A DNA stretch of 9,152 bases from an uncultured Frankineae bacterium. Its GTDB lineage: Bacteria > Actinomycetota > Actinomycetes > Mycobacteriales > SCTD01. Below, piece after piece: positions 6,724 to 9,152 of this stretch (positions within the stretch are counted from its first letter, which is position 1; each line of letters begins with the position of its first letter). The notes beneath the pieces are model-generated. The model had not been told where the DNA came from, searched no databases, and saw only the letters and a program-made list of their open reading frames with translations. The translations under genes were made by a program, and so were the position numbers. The stretch is from NCBI GenBank assembly GCA_902805805.1, contig CADCUE010000192.1, forward strand, positions 1 through 9,152, given 5' to 3'.

Positions 6724-7136
6724 GGCAGGCTCGGCCGGGCCCAGCGCGGGCCGACGTCCCCTCCTCGCGAGGTGAGCCGGGCGAGCACCTGCAGTCCCTG
6801 CTCGAGGTCGAGGGCGGTGTGGACGTTGGCGATGCTCATCCCCAGCCGCACCATCGTGAAGGCGATCTCGGGGCTGACGCCCACGATGACCGTCTCCGCG
6901 CCCCGCAGCCGGGCCATCTCGGCGAGCACGCCCAGCGTGCGGGCGCCGTAGCTGTCCAGGACGTCCAGAGCGGCGACGTCGATGATCACCCCCGTGCAGC
7001 GCTCGGCGCCGATCCGCTCGACCAGAGCGTCCGAGAAGCGCTGCATCTCGGTGTCGTCCAGGGCAGCGTTGATCGACGCCAGGAGGTGGTCGCCCTGGCG
7101 CAGGATCGAGACGAGCAGCGGAGAGGTCCTGATCAC
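6720..7136 (-). CDS. rsbS: RsbS-like STAS-domain stressosome scaffold protein
   Basis: A 138-residue single STAS-domain protein like RsbS, which in Bacillus co-assembles with RsbR proteins into the stressosome and holds RsbT until phosphorylated. The STAS core spans about 5-118. The phospho-acceptor Ser is present in LDVLDSYGARTL (57-68) at Ser62, aligned with Ser59 of Bacillus RsbS, followed by GVSPEIAFTMVRLGM (86-100). A C-terminal tail of about 20 residues (GGDVGPRWARPSLP at the end) extends beyond the usual length of about 120. The GTG start at 7136 overlaps the rsbR stop in GTGA, with GAGGAG close upstream inside the rsbR end. Its place between rsbR and the RsbU_N gene supports the assignment. 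Longer upstream frame is possible but Arg-rich and overlaps rsbR, so it was not used. Confidence 0.87.
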   Translation of the reverse strand: MIRTSPLLVSILRQGDHLLASINAALDDTEMQRFSDALVERIGAERCTGVIIDVAALDVLDSYGARTLGVLAEMARLRGAETVIVGVSPEIAFTMVRLGMSIANVHTALDLEQGLQVLARLTSRGGDVGPRWARPSLP

Positions 7137-8065
7137 GCCTCCTCGTGGACGTGCTCGACGGCGTCGCGACGGATGACCTTGAAGCCGAGCAGGCGCTCGG
7201 CCTCCTCGATGCCGCCCTGCAGGTCGCCGATGGTGTTCATCTTGCCGAGGTCCACTCCGATCGTGACGAGCGTCTGCGCGATCTTGGACGAGAGCCCTGT
7301 GATGATGACGCTCGCGCCCATCAGGCGTGACGCGTCCACGGTCTGCACCAGGTGGTTGGCCACCGAGATGTCGACGTCCGGCACACCGGTGGTGTCGATG
7401 ACGACGACCTTGGCGCGGTGCGTGCGGATGCCGGCGAGCAGCTGCTCGGTCAGCTGCCGCGCCCGCTCGGTGTCCAGGACGCCGATGATCGGGAGGATGA
7501 GCAGCCGCTCGCGCACCTGCAGGACCGGTGTCGACAGCTCGCGGATCGCGTCCTGCTGCTGGCGGATCACGCGCTCGCGCTCGTCGACGAAGCTGACCGC
7601 CACCGTGTTGGCGATGCGGTTCGCGGCCGGCTCGTACGCGTCCAGCACGTGGTCGAGCAGCGCGAGGTCGGCGGAGTACTTCTGGAACAGCGAGCGCGCC
7701 AGCACGTCGCGCAGCAGCAGGACGATGCCGACGACCTCGTTGGTCTCGACGCCCCGCGGGATGATCCGCTCGGAGAGGTCGCGCGCGTAGTGGCGCAGCG
7801 CCTCGACGCTGCCGGTCTCGAGGACCTCGACGTAGTTGTCGTAGACGGAGGTGGTCTCCGAGTGGATCTCCTGCGGGGTCATCGCCGCGAGCAGGTGCGA
7901 GTCCGTGATCCGGCTCGCCCACTCCTGGCGGAGCTGGCTGCGGTGCTCGCGCAGGTGCGCGACGAGCTCGGGGAGCAGCTTCTTGTCGTCCAGCCAGCCG
8001 AGGTCGTCCCGGTCCGCCTCCGGCCCGAGCAGGGGCCCCTGCCCGCTGTCGCGTGTGTCGGTCAT
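7133..8065 (-). CDS. rsbR: RsbR-type stressosome sensor: RsbRD_N plus STAS domain
   Basis: A 310-residue protein. Residues about 35-165 form a helical RsbRD_N-type sensory domain (ending near the FVDERERVIRQQQDAI helix, 159-174) and about 185-297 a STAS domain. In Bacillus such proteins build the stressosome shell with RsbS and are phosphorylated by RsbT on two STAS threonines. By alignment from memory, Thr199 (LDTERA) matches Thr171 of RsbRA, while the Thr205 position is Ile233 (VDISVANH, 231-238), with Ser234 next to it. ATG at 8065 was chosen because GAGGAG lies seven bases upstream. An in-frame ATG at 8080, overlapping the previous stop as ATGA, would add five residues but has no good binding site. 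The stop overlaps the rsbS start. No transmembrane segment is seen, so sensing is cytoplasmic; the signal is unknown. Confidence 0.9.
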   Translation of the reverse strand: MTDTRDSGQGPLLGPEADRDDLGWLDDKKLLPELVAHLREHRSQLRQEWASRITDSHLLAAMTPQEIHSETTSVYDNYVEVLETGSVEALRHYARDLSERIIPRGVETNEVVGIVLLLRDVLARSLFQKYSADLALLDHVLDAYEPAANRIANTVAVSFVDERERVIRQQQDAIRELSTPVLQVRERLLILPIIGVLDTERARQLTEQLLAGIRTHRAKVVVIDTTGVPDVDISVANHLVQTVDASRLMGASVIITGLSSKIAQTLVTIGVDLGKMNTIGDLQGGIEEAERLLGFKVIRRDAVEHVHEEA

Positions 8066-8072
8066 GGCACTG

Positions 8073-8078
8073 CTCCTC
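8073..8078 (-). promoter_or_regulatory. ribosome binding site of rsbR, decides its start
   Basis: GAGGAG on the minus strand, seven bases before ATG 8065-8063. It overlaps the stop of the sigma-RsbT fusion (8079-8077), which couples the two genes, and favours the 8065 start over the ATG at 8080. Confidence 0.6.
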
Positions 8079-9152
8079 ATCGTCGGGTGGACCCGTCCGT
8101 GCTGCGCCACTTGCGCATCGTCACCGTGGTGCCCCTGCCGACCTCCGACTGCAGGACGAACTCGTCCATGAGCCGTCGGCAGCCGGGCAGCCCCAGCCCC
8201 AGGCCGCCGTAGGTGCTGTGCCCGTCGCTCAGCGCCTGGTCGAGGTCCGGGATGCCGGGGCCGGCGTCGCGCGCCACCACCAGCAGCCCGCACCGGGACT
8301 GCTCGTCCAGCCGGCCGATGCGCACCTCGCCGGTGCCGGCGAACTTCACGATGTTGCGGGTGACCTCGGAGATGGCCGTCGCGATGACGGTGCCGTCGGT
8401 CGAGGTGAAGCCCAGAGCGGCGGCGAGGTCACGTCCGGTCTGACGGGCCAGGACGACGTCGGCGTCCGTCGTGACCGGGATGCGGGTGCTGGAGTCGTCG
8501 TCCGCCCGGCCCGCCAGCGGGCGGCCGAGATCAGCGCAGTAGGGGCAGCCCAGCAGGTGGCCGGACACGTCCAGCTCGCGCTGGCGCCGGCGGTCGCCGC
8601 CGGACAGCGCGAGCAGCACCGGCCGGCAGGTCGCGGTCGGCGGCTCGGACCGGTCCATCGCCAGGAGGTACTCGACCCGCAGCCGGGCGCGGGTGCGCTT
8701 GAGCTGGGCGGCGAGCGCTCCGGAGCTCGAGTGCTGCTCCGCAGCCAGCTCGGCCAGCGCTCTGCCGTGCACGTCGTGGGCGAGCAGCACGGCCCGGTCG
8801 CGGTCCGGCAGGCGGGTGAGCGCGGTCGCCACGGCGTCGCTCGTCTCCCGGTCGAGCACCGCGTCCTCGGGGCGGTCCACCGGCAGCAGGTCCACGACCC
8901 GGTGCAGGTTGCGGCCGGTGGTGTCGGCCTGCCGCCACGTCGACGCCACGACGTTGCGGGCCGTCGTGATGGCGTAGGGCACCGCGGTGGCCGGGTCGAT
9001 GCGGTCCCACGCCGTGAGCACCTTGGTCAGCGTCTCCTGCACGAGGTCGTCGACGAGGTGCGCATCCCGGACGCGAGACGCCACGACCCTGCGCACGATG
9101 GTGCGGATCTCGAGCAGCTCCTCCGGCGCGGGACCGCCGGCCGGCGCGACGG
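8077..9152 (-). CDS. ECF sigma factor - ZAS-like zinc motif - RsbT serine kinase fusion (5' end outside window)
   Basis: The frame is open from the window edge to TGA 8079-8077, giving 357 visible residues (numbering here from GTG 9096 as 1). Residues 1-56 are sigma region 2 (DAHLVDDLVQETL, 11-23; ITTARNVV, 43-50). About 88-146 are region 4, with helix-turn-helix before LKRTRARLR (132-140). Residues 155-195 carry a ZAS-type anti-sigma zinc signature: Cys157, then HLLGCPYC (His180, Cys184, Cys187). About 208-330 are an RsbT-type GHKL kinase: SEVTRN (243-248), DAGPGIPDLDQAL (277-289), DGHSTYGGLGLGLPGCRRL (291-309). GTG 9096 would cut into the first sigma helix, whose residues continue in frame upstream without ATG, GTG or TTG, so the true start is probably beyond the window. 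It heads the rsbR-rsbS operon. The domains are clear; direct stressosome control of this sigma factor is inference. Confidence 0.88.
   Translation of the reverse strand, partial: VAPAGGPAPEELLEIRTIVRRVVASRVRDAHLVDDLVQETLTKVLTAWDRIDPATAVPYAITTARNVVASTWRQADTTGRNLHRVVDLLPVDRPEDAVLDRETSDAVATALTRLPDRDRAVLLAHDVHGRALAELAAEQHSSSGALAAQLKRTRARLRVEYLLAMDRSEPPTATCRPVLLALSGGDRRRQRELDVSGHLLGCPYCADLGRPLAGRADDDSSTRIPVTTDADVVLARQTGRDLAAALGFTSTDGTVIATAISEVTRNIVKFAGTGEVRIGRLDEQSRCGLLVVARDAGPGIPDLDQALSDGHSTYGGLGLGLPGCRRLMDEFVLQSEVGRGTTVTMRKWRSTDGSTRR

Noticed and set aside
1517..6951. Two very long plus-strand open frames (1517-4510 and 4513-6951) opposite the minus-strand genes
   Set aside because: Their translations are rich in Gln, Gly, Arg, Asp and His with no recognisable domain, as expected for antisense shadows of GC-biased genes. 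The minus-strand frames carry complete, ordered domain motifs.
8077..9096. GTG 9096 as the true start of the sigma-RsbT fusion
   Set aside because: The frame stays open to the window edge and the residues before it (including LLEIRTIV) read as the first helix of sigma region 2. Starting at 9096 would remove it, so the gene was called partial.
8077..9152. The sigma-RsbT fusion as an artefact of two merged genes
   Set aside because: The frame is continuous through region 4, the zinc motif and the kinase, with no internal stop, and the linkers show no frame change. An error elsewhere cannot be excluded without reads, but nothing here suggests one.

Overview
The window is very GC-rich DNA with GTG starts and 4-base GTGA stop/start overlaps, typical of a high-GC actinobacterium. 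The gene families would fit a soil or rock-surface genus such as the Geodermatophilaceae, but that placement is inference only. It contains two plus-strand genes at the left and seven minus-strand genes filling the rest. Coding density is close to complete, and I see no rRNA, tRNA, CRISPR array or insertion sequence.

Left part (1-2995): an extended-SDR nucleotide-sugar epimerase/dehydratase-like gene and a short family-2 glycosyltransferase are translationally coupled on the plus strand. They look like the tail of a surface-glycan cluster whose earlier genes lie outside the window. They run tail to tail into a minus-strand polytopic membrane glycosyltransferase (PMT_2/GT39-like); the two stop codons share one CTAG.

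Right part (3050-9152): a minus-strand block reading right to left. First comes a multidomain protein, cut at its 5' end by the window edge, that joins an ECF-type sigma factor (regions 2 and 4), a zinc-binding anti-sigma (ZAS-like) motif and an RsbT-type serine kinase in one chain. It is followed by RsbR (RsbRD_N plus STAS), RsbS (STAS) and a free-standing RsbU N-terminal domain with no phosphatase. Together these form a stressosome-like module. After a 183-base gap come a response regulator fused to a glutaredoxin-like domain and a thioredoxin-reductase-like flavoprotein domain, then a soluble histidine kinase with a cyclic-nucleotide-binding-like domain.

Proposed logic (inference): in Bacillus the RsbR/RsbS complex holds the kinase RsbT, which on release activates the phosphatase RsbU and so, indirectly, a sigma factor. 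Here RsbT is covalently part of a sigma factor, so sequestration or release by RsbR/RsbS could gate transcription directly, without the RsbV/RsbW/PP2C relay. The lone RsbU_N protein could be a second RsbT-binding partner. The downstream two-component pair carries a flavoprotein output that has lost all four expected redox cysteines, so it is more likely a flavin/NAD(P)H-responsive sensor or regulator than a disulfide reductase.
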